NCBI RefSeq assembly: GCF_000003605.2
Contig: NW_003128369.1
Location: forward strand, 366,703 to 427,085
From: Saccoglossus kowalevskii
Lineage: Eukaryota; Hemichordata; Enteropneusta; Harrimaniidae
Length of the DNA: 60,383 nucleotides
Direction: 5' to 3'
Shown here piece by piece: positions 12,483-23,627 of the stretch (position 1 is the first letter of the stretch; the number at the start of each line of letters is the position of its first letter). The position numbers and the translations under genes are program-made. The notes beneath the pieces are model-generated. The model saw only the letters and a program-made list of their open reading frames with translations, made no database searches and was not told the origin of the DNA.

Positions 12483-13470
12483 GTAGGTGGGGTTATCCAT
12501 ATTCTGTGTCATGTTATAAGCAATTTATACTTTTAACCACTGTCCCGGGACTGTGGAATATTTTTTCTCAAGTATTTGTTTGTTTACAATATTTACAAAT
12601 GTAAACATTTGAATTTACAGATTTATTAGAGATATCTTTTAGGTGGTAAGTTGGCTACAGTTTTTGCCGTAGAATAGAAAGTTTATTAAAATGGTGTGAG
12701 CATGTTATAAAATGAAGAGACCATGGTAAATGAAACGTTGGTGTTGGGACATGTACATGAAGCTTTAATTTGATTTCATTATTATAGTATTGTTTAAATA
12801 TCACAACTGTCGTGCTTCTGGTGGTGGTGGTGGTGTAAATTTTTTTAACAGTTTACTTTTAGCTGTCAATTTGAGCTGCATACACTGAATCATATAAAAA
12901 ATTCTCATACTTAAATGAACATGTTGTAATGATGAGCATGAAATAGTTAAAAGCTGTGATGGCCAGCATCAACATTGTGATGGTCTGTCATGGCAACAAC
13001 ATGGCACAGGTATGCTGTCACACTAAAACTGTGTTATAGTTTCTGTGCTGTCTGTAGAACTAGCACTGGTATAATTTGGAATATTTCTTTAATTTATATC
13101 CATTAATTTTGGTTATTTATTTTATATATATAAAAGTATTTTACTATTTATAATTATTTACTAGGTACAAATTGTGATGACCAGCATAAGGCAGTAGACT
13201 GTACAGGTATTGATTTATTATTTTTTAATTTTGATCATGTAGTGATTTTTCAGACTGCAGTGCTCCAGACTGAGCCAGACACCGAATTACAAATTTAAAA
13301 GTCCTCCAAAATTTTATTTGCAAATGTTATTTTTGTTATTTCCAGATGCTGATGGTACTGGTTACATTCAACAAATAATCAACAAGATGTTCAACACCAT
13401 TACGATAGTGCGTAGTTATCACAGCTGTTATCGAACAGGCTGTCAGCATGTGAGTGCCGCTTAAATTGAA

Positions 13471-14470
13471 GGGCAAGCAACATTGGAGGACAAATTTAAG
13501 CATAGTTGGATTACAGAACCAATGACGTATTCAAAGGAAACTGGAATTAGATGGCTTGTTTTTGTGGAGGGCAAGGAAAATTGAATGTTCTGAGTGCTTT
13601 GTAAAAAGCATGCCAACTCAAATTTAAGAAATCATCAGAAAGTTTTCAACACCACTGTTGCACGAAGATTTAAAAGGCTAGCTGTAAAGGAACATTCAGA
13701 ATGTATGCAAAACAAAGCTGTCATAGAAGCAGAGCTGGTCAGTCGAGTATCTACTTTCCACAGACAGATAGAAGAAAAAAAATAATCTAAAGATAGTGTA
13801 TTTCACAGTGCGTTTCTCGCTGCATATTGGTTATGCAAGGAAGAAGTTGCCAACTGCAAGTTGCTCTCATTGGTAGAATTATTACAGGTTGCTGGCTTAG
13901 GAGAGATGACACACTTCCAATACCACTCAGTTGGAGCAATCAGAGAAATTTTTCTACTTCTTGGCAACACTATTAAACACAAACTGGTGTCTGAGTTGCA
14001 GTCTGTCAATAGTTTTGGGTTGCTTGTGGATGAAGTGACAGAGGTTGCTACCATGGAACAGCTTTTGTGAAGTATGTAGCATCTGATGGCCAAGCTCTTA
14101 CCATCTGCAGATGCTAAGACCAGTTTCAAAGCAGGTACGTTCAGTGGTAACAAGAAAAGTCCATTGGTGCTGTTTACATCCTTAAGCACCCCCCCTAGCC
14201 AGTCTCAGTCGAGCCTTTCAACAGGGTGCTCTGTGTTTTTCACGCATTAAATCTGCAGTCAAGTACACTCAGGGTGCTCTGAGGAAGATAGCTGATACAC
14301 AAGCTCCAATCACAGAGTTTAAAGATGATATAAAGGGTAGATTACAAATCTGTGAATTAGGTGATCTGTTAACCTCAACTGAAAGTATACTGATCAATTT
14401 GCTAATGTCACTGCTTTGGAGAATATAGTAAAAACGATTTGCAATCATTATCCTTTCTAGAGTGGGTGGC
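13471..14470 (+). pseudogene. hAT-superfamily / ZNF862-like transposase relic
   Basis: One reading frame runs from 13471 to about 14160 with interspersed stops. It reads HSWITEPMTYSKETGIRWLV, then a finger-like VLCKKHANSNLRNH, then ARRFKRLAVKEHSECMQNKA, HSAFLAAYWLCKEEVANCKL and FGLLVDEVTEVATMEQLL. The LLVDEVTDxxxxEQL block is characteristic of the ZNF862/ZMYM-like branch of hAT transposases. Two stops interrupt the zinc-finger-like part near 13574-13583, another (TAA) follows EEKK at 13783, and another follows EQLL at 14068. A later segment (14300-14350, ADTQAPITEFKDDIKGRLQ) matches the downstream part of such proteins. The C-terminal dimerisation domain is not seen. Inactive. Confidence 0.7.
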
Positions 14471-17135
14471 AAATTTATGTTTTAAATTGAACTGCATTTA
14501 TATATTTATTATGCGAAGAAAATAAAGTGAACATGAATAGTAGTAACATTTTATTTTATTTATTGAATACCCATGTACATTTATCACCCACATTCTGATT
14601 GTTAGGCAAATCGTTCCGCCCAGTTAAATTCATGACAAGTGAGTCTTATTATTCCAAGATGGCTAGCAAAGGCAACGTACGCAAACTCATCAACTGGAGT
14701 CAAGTGTCCATTTCTGAACTTGAACGAGAACCTGGTGACATCATTACATCAAAGGAGCTATTTTTTCATTACGAAAATTTCATATCAATAATGACAAAAA
14801 ATGATTGACAGACACGGTCAATGATTAGTAAGGCTTGCTTATATAAGGTACGTGTTTTTGTGTGGCTGGGTGATCGAGGATTGAATTTGTCATATCACCA
14901 CAGTTTCAGGAAATACAGATGAGAAATATTTCATAATGACAAGTTTCTTTTTTCATTGTGTTTAGATTTGTGACATAAATATTGTAAACGCTATACAAAT
15001 TCAGAAAACCATACATTGCTTACATCGGTTATACATGTACAGGGAATATTGTGAAACGCTAGTCTGATTCGAGCTCAGTCTTATGTATTATTTGTGTTTA
15101 AATCATAAATTGTATCTCATTTGACATGTGGTATTTTACAGCAAATCGAGGTTACACTTGTTCATAATGACATATCGCCAGTCACCTCGAGTGATAAGCA
15201 AGGTTATCGAGGGTTGAACATACGGCAACATCGGCTAAGAACGGAACACTACTCGATGTCTATTAAAGAAAAACAGAACACTTGTTGAAAGGGAAAAAAT
15301 GAGATGAATATATACAGGTACAATGCGGAACATAATTTTAAAAAATATGCGGTTATTAAGCAAAATATATTAAACGTGGGAATCTACATCTGTGGAAAGT
15401 TCACACCTTTATATTTGAATTTGACGAGTTCTCTCCTGATAATGAGGGAATATCTCAATCTCGAATAAAAGTCTTAATATTTGTAATGGTTTAATATTTT
15501 GTATAGCCATCGTATAATGTCACTCACATCATCATTGCCATATATTTTCAGGATCAATCCACACAGTTAAAAGAAGATTGGAATAACGTTTTTCCTAAAT
15601 CATTCCAGCATTGTCACAAAACAGCTGAAGATTAATGACAGGCCATGTGTTGTTATGATTTCCAAATATTACATACCAGAAGGGGCAGTTATTATATAAT
15701 TATGGTGATGAGAAAGCACCATTTTTGCAAATTCACAGTTCACATTTATGAGCTATGTTCGAGTTGTGTTGTGTCGTTGGTATACAATTTTTCATTGGGT
15801 TTTACTTTACATGAACGTGTAAAATAACAATAAAATTTAATCAATATTTCCTTGACAAGAAATTACAACACAGTGAAATTAAATGTCAGTTAAATTAAAT
15901 ACTTTTACAGTATTTAAAAGTCAGAGATTGTACAATTGAGTATATTATGTTTCACACGACAGTGCCACAGACTAATTGCTGAGCCTTTTTAAAATCCCTA
16001 AATAAATGAAATTTATGGTGTATGCAAAATGAAGTTTATGTAAGCGTAATGAAACTATTTTTCTTTTAAATTTACAACTATTCCCAATCCTAGTAAATAA
16101 ATTATTATTTTGACACAGATCAATGTATTTAAAGCACCTTCATCTCCTTCTTTATCTTGTAGGTCATTATTACAGTAATACATTTGACTGGGGATCCAGA
16201 GAAATAATTACATTCAAATGTGGGAAAATATTAGTTAATCAATGAACACGAATTATCTGTTTCATTATTTTAACAAAGTAAAGATGAACGGTGCAACATG
16301 GTCAAATAAAGTTCAAGATTGGTCGTTCAGTTACGTAATAATCCAAAGTTAATTCAGACCCATTTTAACACACAGCCAGGGTACTGAACTATTTCATTGC
16401 CTGATATTAAAAGTTCAGTAACTAACTTCTTAGAACATAAATATATGCATTCAGTAATTTTAATATAAAATAGGTACATTTTTCTTGGTAATAGTGACAC
16501 CTTTTGTTTAGTATATCAGATTTGACTACTTGTTCTAAGGTGCGGCACTTGGAAATGAGTGTTGTGACATGTGACAAATGTCCAACTGTCTTGGGTAATT
16601 AGAAACTGGTATACCTGCATGTATGAAGCCAATGAATTTTATTCAAGACAAAGAAACTGCATCTATTTATATAAATACACATAGACAGAGAATATTTTCT
16701 TAGAGCACTAAATATACCACACCAGCCACAAAGCGACGAGGAGCTGGCTGGGTAGGTAGTGAAGAAAAACATTGACTGAAGCATTGCAAAGGACTGAATT
16801 GTTGTCAATAGCAACAAACATATTGGGAAAGTCAAAGACAGTAAAAAAAAACACAGGCTTTCTTTCTAAAATCTTTATTTGCTCCAAGTAATCCAGGGTA
16901 GAACGAGATGAATCAACGCTATAGTCTGCCATCTTTATTTTAATATTAGATGCAACCATTATTTTATGGGGGATATAACTAGACATAACGCCCATTGATC
17001 AATAAGAATCTAAGTTACAGGGAAACATAATTTTGATTTTTCAGTGGACCAATAAATTCATTTGACAGGAATCTACCACAACAGCAATTAAAACAGCTTG
17101 CTGCATTATAAGTATCACTTATTATTTTCCCGCAA
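14471..17135. other. Non-coding; one unassigned 69-codon open frame
   Basis: No gene is supported. The frame 14599-14808 (NWSQVSISELEREPGDIITS) has protein-like composition but no family I recognise; it could be a relic exon. The rest (to 17135) is AT-rich with short frames on both strands that look random. Confidence 0.35.
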
Positions 17136-17800
17136 TTGAAAGAATGCGGTGGATTTGAAATGATGCAGTGTGCACCAAATACACGTAAACTGAGTGTGAT
17201 AACATGCTTGTGGTCTGTTAACTCAAGGCTAATTTGGGGTCCCAGTCAAAAATCTATTTACGGCCCATACTTGTTTGTTTATTTGCGCGACGTTGTCCAC
17301 GTTAAAGCCCGGTTATTCATACAGTTGTTATGGAAACTCAAACTAGGCTGGGACGAACCGCTTAACTCAGACCTATGTTCGATGTGGATGCATATCGCTG
17401 AGGATCTAAACGATGCAAGAAATATTCAGGTGAAACGTCAATATTTCCCTGAAGTCAATCCTGATGCCGAGTTTGAATTACACGCTTTCACCAGTCCCAA
17501 GGCATATGGTGCGGTGATCTACCTAAGATGTGCACAACAAACTTCCTTTGTGATGGCGAAAACCAGAATCGCGCCAATGACCGAAACTACGCTATCTAGA
17601 TTGGAACTTATGGCAACATTAATTGCTACACGTCTCAGTAAATATGTCAAAGATGCGCTATCTGACAAATATAACATTACTAATTTCTATTTGTGGTTGG
17701 ACAGCCAAATCACGCTTCATTGGTTAAATAGTGACAAGAAACTGCCAAATTTGAGAACACTGCTTGATAAATGGCAATCAGTTGTGGGTAGCCTAAAGTA
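17136..17800 (+). mobile_element. BEL/Pao LTR retrotransposon, pol fragment
   Basis: An open frame of about 220 codons holds the linker between reverse transcriptase and RNase H and the RNase H-like region of a BEL/Pao polyprotein. Visible landmarks are ARLFIQLLWKLKLGWDEPLN (about 17310-17370), LHAFTSPKAYGAVIYLR (aspartate replaced in the usual FxDAS box), ETTLSRLELMATLIATRL and FYLWLDSQITLHWLNSD. There are no protease, RT core, integrase or LTR sequences next to it, so it is a fragment. It ends abruptly at an oligo(T) run, which looks like the boundary of a later event. The frame is open, so decay is slight. Confidence 0.88.
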
Positions 17801-17820
17801 TTTTTTTTTTTTTTTTTTTT
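17801..17820. repeat. Oligo(T) run at the end of the BEL/Pao fragment
   Basis: About 19 consecutive T bases interrupt the BEL/Pao frame in the middle of the RNase H domain. This could be the poly(A) tail of a minus-strand retrotransposed insert to its right, or slippage at a breakpoint. Confidence 0.6.
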
Positions 17821-18540
17821 GACCTGGCAGTGTGACACTTAATTTTGTATAAATTTCACACTGGATTTTCACTCAGGATTGAATAATTGTCATGGTAGAT
17901 AATACTAAACTGTTTTTTATAGCCAAATATAAACCAATGTTAGCCATTCGGCAAACGTTGAGAAGAAAACATGAAAGATCACAATATTTTACCAACATGC
18001 ATGTATTTCTAGTGTTTAATTTGCCATTCATACTAATCTTACATTTTTTGTGACATCTCTGGTATGTTAATTTCTCCTAAATATTTCCCATCAACCAGAT
18101 AATAACCGTGAGTAAAGACGAAATCCCTCCTGCACCAGTTCCAGAGGTAATTATAAGTATTATGTAAATCTTTGTTTTCAAACTATAAGTTGTGAATTGG
18201 GTGAGTGATTGGCATGATACATTTAGAGCCGTTGAACCATTTGGGCCTCAACATTTATTCTTGACAACTGCTTGATTGCATGTAAATACGTTCACCGATA
18301 GGGCTTCTGTTGAAACTATTTGTGTATCGTGAACTGCTAATAACCAGCTGATGATGGCTTTGAATCTGCCTGTTGCACAGTCCTCAACTAGATTAGAAGA
18401 GGAATCTAATAATGCTGATGTTGCATTTTACAATCCCACAGAAGTGCAGATACTGTACAACAAACAACTGATTATTGCGACAACATATGTGAACCTGTAG
18501 AACTATAACGTTACTTTCAGTTCAAGCTAGTTAAAGACAG
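17821..18540. other. Unassigned; possible upstream exons of the HECT-like gene
   Basis: Protein-like stretches such as QLMMALNLPVAQSSTRLEEE (about 18350-18410) lie on the strand of the HECT-like gene downstream. I cannot place splice sites with confidence. Confidence 0.3.
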
Positions 18541-20006
18541 AGCTCTTGATATTGAAACAATGGATGAATGTGATGAAGGCCCAACAACTGCTATATCAGT
18601 AGACAGACACCAAAGTCTTCCACTAGAATGAGTGAAATATACAGTATTGCTGCAAAGAGTCCGGTAGTGAACAACTTCGATATACCTTAGAGGTTGATTT
18701 TTAAGGAGAGGTGAGTATTAATGTTTATATTCATGTTTATATCACTGTCAGTGTTGTATTAGGGATATGATATAAAGTGGTGCTCTGATAATAGATTGTG
18801 ATAGATGCATCATTGTCGTATCTGCCAACATTAGCAACTAATTATAAATTTGTGATGGATGTCAGGCGGTTAAACAATTATAAGCATTATATAGAGAAAT
18901 TGAAATTACATCCTTATCTGTAATCTGATTTGCCCAAAACTTTTGTTTTTGCTCATGTTAAAGGTTACAGAATCAAAAAGTTGAGAGAAAAAATATGGAA
19001 ATTAAATATAGAATCACAAGTTAAATAAATTTGATATCACATGCATCAATTAATACTGTATTGCTATACTTTGAGGTATTATTAAGAGTAGTAATTGTTT
19101 TCTTTCCTTGTAGAAAGCAAGAAATTTTGGTGGACCATGAATGGAGTTTTTTTATATTCTACGAGAAATTGAGAACAAATATTTTGACAATCATTTAAGC
19201 TCTGACCATTTTACTGTTGGAGTGATTTTAGGTATGTGTGACCATATTTTGATACATATTCAAATATTTTTCGTCTATAAATAGTTAGAATATTCCTGTA
19301 TTAATGATTGATTAATTTCATGCATGCATGCATGTGTCTGTCTCTTCATCTGCCATCTATTTCAAACCTTACACCTACATAGTACCTAATACTGATGCAC
19401 GTCATTTGATTCACAATCCAAATTAAAGAATATCCAACATCGAATTTAACATGCCATGGGCAGATTTTGATAAAACTGAATTGGTTCTTAAGGCAAAATG
19501 CTGTTCCGATGCAACAACAACTACACTGAACTATGATGGATTTTGTTCTAGCTTTGTATTTGTCTAGAACACTGTAGGTTATTGATCAAAATGGCCCACT
19601 AACCATTGCATCATTCATAGAATAATGATATGGATCTGCGTACTTTGTTTTGTTGAATGTTTTCGGTGTTTGAATAAAAAATGCTATTTACATGTACGAC
19701 TTTTTTTGAAAACTGTTTTCTTTGATATGTGGTATGTACATTCTTTGGTTGAACACCATAAGATTTGTTGTAACAATGTCTTCAATCTGCTTCTCAGTAT
19801 AGATTACTTCATGGAATGTAAATAAAGCAGCGCTATATCAAACCATTCATTCTTGTCTATTTTTTGTAGCGTTAAGCATAGTACAGAATGGTGAACTTCC
19901 AAAATTTATTGAAGAAGATGTTCTGATGGAGTTATTTATTGATAACAGCACTGCGCCGTGTCTTGTTCAGCTTAGGAGAGGCCTGAGCATGTTAGGTGTA
20001 TATCAG
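18541..20006 (+). pseudogene. HECT-like domain gene, 5' exons of the HECT part
   Basis: Exons run about 18541-18710, 19114-19231 and 19871-20006. The first ends SGSEQLRYTLEVDF and then TAA-GGA-GAG|GTGAGT, so it has an in-frame stop. The second, after a TTGTAG acceptor, reads ARNFGGP, TGA, MEFFYILREIENKYFDN; HECT domains have GGPRREF here, so the TGA sits exactly at the expected arginine and is consistent with a CGA-to-TGA decay. The exon ends in phase 1 (TTA G|GTATG) and joins 19871 to give VILALSIVQNGELPKFIEED, NSTAPCLVQLRRGLSMLGVYQ, ending CAG|GTATTC in phase 0. These are the N-lobe blocks of a multicopy G2E3-type HECT family in fish and invertebrates. HECT domains transfer ubiquitin through a cysteine thioester. 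The gene continues at 29774 across an 8.9-kb transposon insertion. Stops make a working product unlikely. Confidence 0.75.
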
Positions 20007-20044
20007 GTATTCGCAAACATTATTAACTTTTAAAATGTACATTA

Positions 20045-20133
20045 TTTCTCAGTAAGCCGAACGGGGACTATTAATTTTGGTTCCTTGCGTGTGTGTGTGT
20101 CCATCCGGAGCCATTTCTCGGACGCCCTTTGAC
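20045..20133. repeat. Target repeat, left half (flank of the P-like element)
   Basis: If the 8.9-kb element and one copy of the target duplication are taken out, the left text (GGTTCCTTGCGTGTGTG, CCATCCGGAGCC, GACGCCCTTTGACC) continues smoothly into the right flank at 29033 (AATATCATTCAAACTTGGCA). That is the usual form of a dispersed repeat, so the transposon landed in an older repeat inside the HECT-gene intron. Confidence 0.6.
20127..20133. repeat. Target-site duplication, left copy
   Basis: CTTTGAC directly precedes the left inverted repeat and recurs directly after the right one (29025-29031). The next base is C on both sides, so the duplication is 7 bp, or 8 bp (CTTTGACC) if the left terminus lost one base. 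P-family elements make 8-bp duplications. Confidence 0.8.
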
Positions 20134-20163
20134 CATAGACCCTCAACAAAGGGATAGGAAACA
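20134..20163 (+). repeat. Left terminal inverted repeat of the P-like element
   Basis: Thirty nucleotides, starting CATAGACCCTC, identical to the reverse complement of 28995-29024. Similarity stops abruptly inside the element after GGAAACA. Confidence 0.92.
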
Positions 20164-20362
20164 GGGCTATTTTCTTTTTAATTATGCAAAGCAACATCGT
20201 ACAAACACATTAGTGCGAGTTTACATAACGGTGTACAACGCAAATAAACTAACTGATAAACTTATCGTCTGGTCACGAAAAATCTCGCAAAATCCCGAAC
20301 GCGATTTACGGGGTTTTGCGAGAACGAGATTATGCTAAATAGCTACATGTGTCATTTTCAAA

Positions 20363-22624
20363 ATGGAGGTTGATCAGAATGCTTGGGAATATTTTAGCGA
20401 TGACGAGGAGTTTTTCGAGGTTATGGAAAGTTTGGAAGAAGAAAACGTGGATATTGTCGATGAGGGAATTGACAATCCAAGTGACTCTGGTTCTATGTGA
20501 GCCGTTGGCGATGAAAAGAAATCTGGGCGACGAAATTTACGATATCTGGATTCGTTCATCGATGTCATTGATATTGAAGTGGACGAAAGCATTGGTGGCG
20601 GTCGTTTTAAAAGCTCTATTTTGTAGCAAAGGTTTTAAAACGAAATCGGGTTGCAAGAACCATCTACTGAATGGTCACAAAATCACCGGTACGTGTATAT
20701 TTTGGTATACGTTTTTTTTCTATGATATATTACGCCATGGAGTTTCTCTAGCAATCACTTTGTTTCTAGGTTTTGACACCTGTTATTTTTGTTTTCTTTC
20801 TATAGACGAGTCAATGGAAACTATGTCTGCAGCTATGACCACCAAACAAAAGGAGGATAAAGGACACGAGGCGAAAAAGTCCAAGAGAGCAGGTGCGTTT
20901 TGGTTGGGTCGAAACAATTACATGTTAGGGGGTTGACTTTTGTAAACTATGGGGTGGGAGATGGTAGAAAGAATTTTCCTTTGAGCTGAATGTTTTTTTT
21001 CACAACAAATAACTATAATTTTTTTGGGGGTGTTGTATATTTTTTTTTGTACTAAATATTTTATTTTGTCTGTAAATTCCATTGCATGTCCCTGTTAAAA
21101 TAGTTTTCCAAATCTACTCATCAGCTACCCCTTCTGTGGTATTAAATGCAGCAGAATATCTGTTACACAAATATCATTTATTTTTATTGGAATATTACTG
21201 TACAGAGCAATTATAAATATAAATGCATCAACAGTTAAAATATAGATCATACAAAAATGTAAATGATTAAAACTATAGTCTAATTTCTTTATGAAATTAT
21301 TTTTTTGATTAAAATAAGTTCCACCATCATCATGGCAATGTCAGAAAAAAGATGAACAAGTGTGTGTGTAATGTGAATCATCATTAATTAATGTTGTATT
21401 TCCCGAATTATTACTCATTCGGTTTCAAAAGAAAAGAATTGGTCAACCTTGTATAATGTTTTTACTTTAGTTAAAAGACCAGTTCCAGTGTATACCATCA
21501 AAGATGGTGGACAACTCCTCAAAGCATCATTAGATGATCTGCTTTCAAGAAATTGCATCAAGTTTGGGGGATTTGCCAAAGGAATAATGGTACTTAAAGT
21601 AATCATCACTGCACTATGTCTTCTTGTCGATGAAAACCCAGATTTTGTAGAGTGTAAGATGTCTGGAATAATAGATGTACTGTGGCCAGCAATTATAGCA
21701 GGTGATGAATATCTATTTTCTTGCACGAGGCGTGAAGCAGTTTTCAGGAGTTATCACAAATTAAGAGTATCCACTGAACTAAAAACTGCTATAAAATCGC
21801 TATGCATGATGATACAGCAACCAGTTTTAAACTCTCATCTAGCTACAATTACGAATGCTGTTTTTGAGACCATCTATTCGCGACGAGAGAAGATTGAAAA
21901 AGAGGATGAAACTGTGACTTTGCAGTTGACGAGTGCTGAGGAAAATATTCTGAGATATGCATGTGGGTACATCCCCATGGCACTGTCAAGAAAATCTCTG
22001 TGCAGCCTGAGATGTTGGAGTGTCTTTTAAATATGCATTCCATTAAACCACTGTCTTCCAACAGCTTCTTGTCTTATACAACTGAATGGGTAAACATTGA
22101 AAATAGGGGAGGTCTATTTGTTGTTAATGATAATACATATTTTTTAGAATGGTTGAGAAATTTGTTAGACATCATGTAAATTGTCTTGTCAGTGGTAATT
22201 TTCGTGACGCAGTGATACATTCTGTATTTTCTGATACACTAGCCCTGACCTATTGGTCAGAGTTGTCAGCAGGACTTGAGGAGGCAGCATCAGTACAACT
22301 CATGTTGATGTGTGTCAAGCTATGGATTAACATCAGAGGACATTCTTCTGCAAAACAGATGATTGAGCTCCACAAATCCAAACAAGGCACTGCAATATGT
22401 GGAAACAAGGGGCCTAGTAAAGTTTTGAAATTAACCATTTTAATGTCATTTCACAGAATTTCTAAAATGCAAATCATCAAACCAATGTTAGAGAATTTTC
22501 CAGTCAGCCAGAAATTTGTTTTGGCACTCAGTAGACCAATTTCACAAGCCAAAATGGTCATGCGCAAATTCTATTCCAGATTTTTGATGAGAACTGCATG
22601 GTTAAATTTTCTTTACCACTCTTA
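20363..22624 (+). pseudogene. Accessory gene of the P-like element: C2H2 finger plus conserved C-terminal domain
   Basis: Exon 1 (20363-20688) starts with an acidic segment (MEVDQNAWEYFSDDEEFFEV) and ends in a C2H2-like finger (CSKGFKTKSGCKNHLLNGH), donor ACCG|GTACGT in phase 1. Exon 2 (20806-20892) is lysine-rich and also ends in phase 1. Exon 3 (21471-22624) begins VKRPVPVYTIKDGGQLL in matching phase, then carries LRYACGYIPMAL, WVNIENRGGLFVVND and KLWINIRGHSSAKQMIELHK. The order 'finger, x-GGYV-like, NRGGL, I-R-SFAKD-like' resembles a multicopy invertebrate protein family of unknown role. Defects: TGA after GSM near 20500, one extra T just before the finger (plus Ser where its first Cys is expected), and single-base shifts near 21980 and 22147. 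Intact splice phases through three exons show it was a real gene. It may bind element DNA or regulate transposition; that is inference. Confidence 0.7.
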
Positions 22625-22706
22625 ATTAATTTACTGGCCACAACAAGTAGATGTTCTGTATATAAATAATACTGCATTTGCTCTATTACTAGCACATGTG
22701 TTTATA
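22625..22706 (+). other. 3' flank of the accessory gene
   Basis: Short AT-rich stretch between the stop region of the accessory gene and the Gypsy insertion. Its continuation resumes at 24126, where an AATAAA occurs at about 24262, so the Gypsy element probably split the 3' UTR. Confidence 0.45.
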
Positions 22707-22711
22707 TAATG
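22707..22711. repeat. Target-site duplication of the Gypsy element (left)
   Basis: TAATG precedes the 5' LTR and is repeated at 24121-24125 directly after the 3' LTR. Confidence 0.85.
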
Positions 22712-23217
22712 TGTCGCATACGACTTATTTACCACTTCCGTGTCACTGAGAATGTTCTAGAACCGTACTGTGTCTGGGTGGAATATTCTATATTTTTTTA
22801 GAAAATGGTTGAATAGGTAATAGAACACTGTAGGAGGCAATAGAAGGTAATGGAACATTCTAGAAATTTGTAGTAAGTGCCAGACTCATTATGTATGCTG
22901 ATGTAATGGTCTATTTATAGACAGTGTGGGTTTATATAGGGGAGTTGTTCAGCACTGAGATCAGATCAGAGATCTCGTTGAATTGTATTGGAGTTTAAGT
23001 ATCTAGTTATTGGAGTAGTGGAGTTTTACCGCGTTATTGTACTTGATGTTTGCAGAGTATAATAATACCAGTACCAGTTGAAACCTCATCTGTTGGCTCC
23101 GTGTTCGTATGTTATCATCGCCGCCAGGGAAGTCTTTCTGTTACTGTTGCCATTTTGGTATTTGAACCATCACACCTGTACTATACCAATTACGGTAATA
23201 TTACGTTGCGTGTGACA
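22712..23217 (+). repeat. 5' LTR
   Basis: 506 bp, TG...CA ends. A TATA-like box (TTTATATAGG) lies at 22931-22940, about 300 bp before the LTR end. It differs from the 3' LTR by a few short indels (for example AATAG versus A near 22840/23756, and an extra stretch near 22872-22887) and some substitutions, so insertion is fairly recent but not new. Confidence 0.93.
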
Positions 23218-23219
23218 TC

Positions 23220-23237
23220 TGGGGGCTCGTCCGGGAA
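23220..23237 (+). promoter_or_regulatory. Primer-binding site, tRNA-Pro type
   Basis: TGGGGGCTCGTCCGGGAA, two bases after the LTR. It matches the complement of the 3' end of tRNA-Pro at 17 of 18 positions; the last base differs from the usual T. Minus-strand DNA synthesis would start here. Confidence 0.88.
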
Positions 23238-23255
23238 CAGTGAAGACATATAGAA

Positions 23256-23305
23256 NNNNNNNNNNNNNNNNNNNNNNNNNNNNNNNNNNNNNNNNNNNNN
23301 NNNNN
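23256..23305. other. Assembly gap (50 N)
   Basis: Fifty N lie between the leader and the integrase end of the Gypsy element. Gypsy internal regions are normally 4-5 kb, so the gap size should not be trusted. Confidence 0.95.
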
Positions 23306-23400
23306 AAAACGATTATCGAGTGAGGGTAGGTGACAAAGTGAAGACGTATCACGTAAATATGTTAAAGTTGTATGTTGAGCGGGAGACGTCACCTACCTGA
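23306..23400 (+). pseudogene. Integrase C-terminus of the Gypsy element
   Basis: Directly after the gap the frame reads YRVRVGDKVKTYHVNMLKLY and stops at TGA 23398. The block G-K-x-K-TYHVNMLK-xYxER is the conserved end of many Gypsy integrases. The coding part upstream is hidden by the gap, so this may be an intact end rather than a broken gene. Confidence 0.85.
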
Positions 23401-23614
23401 CTACCTGAACTTTTGAACAGTATAGTAAAATGTTATTCGTTTATGATTATATTTCATATTTTATTATATTCTACTGTATGTGATTTTCGAATTTATGTAC
23501 TTAGAGCTTTATTCAGTTCGATTTGATATATTGTATTGTTTTATTTGAAATTGTTATCATATTCGTATTATTTACGTCGTTGCTAGTCATGTAGTATTAT
23601 GTTATAATATTCTT

Positions 23615-23625
23615 GAGAGGGGAGG
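23615..23625 (+). promoter_or_regulatory. Polypurine tract
   Basis: GAGAGGGGAGG two bases upstream of the 3' LTR; primes plus-strand synthesis. Confidence 0.88.
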
Positions 23626-23627
23626 CA

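Noticed and set aside
16599-16995. Two minus-strand frames with hydrophobic stretches
   Set aside because: No splice or family support; they overlap each other in different frames.
20349-20936. 195-codon open frame over the accessory-gene exons
   Set aside because: Its start lies in the wrong frame for the acidic exon and it reads through two GT-AG introns; only the finger part is real.
23220-23237. tRNA-Pro gene fragment
   Set aside because: Only 18 bases in antisense directly after an LTR; it is a primer-binding site.
23170-23392. Minus-strand frames across the 50-N gap
   Set aside because: They lie antisense to the LTR and integrase end and depend on N bases.
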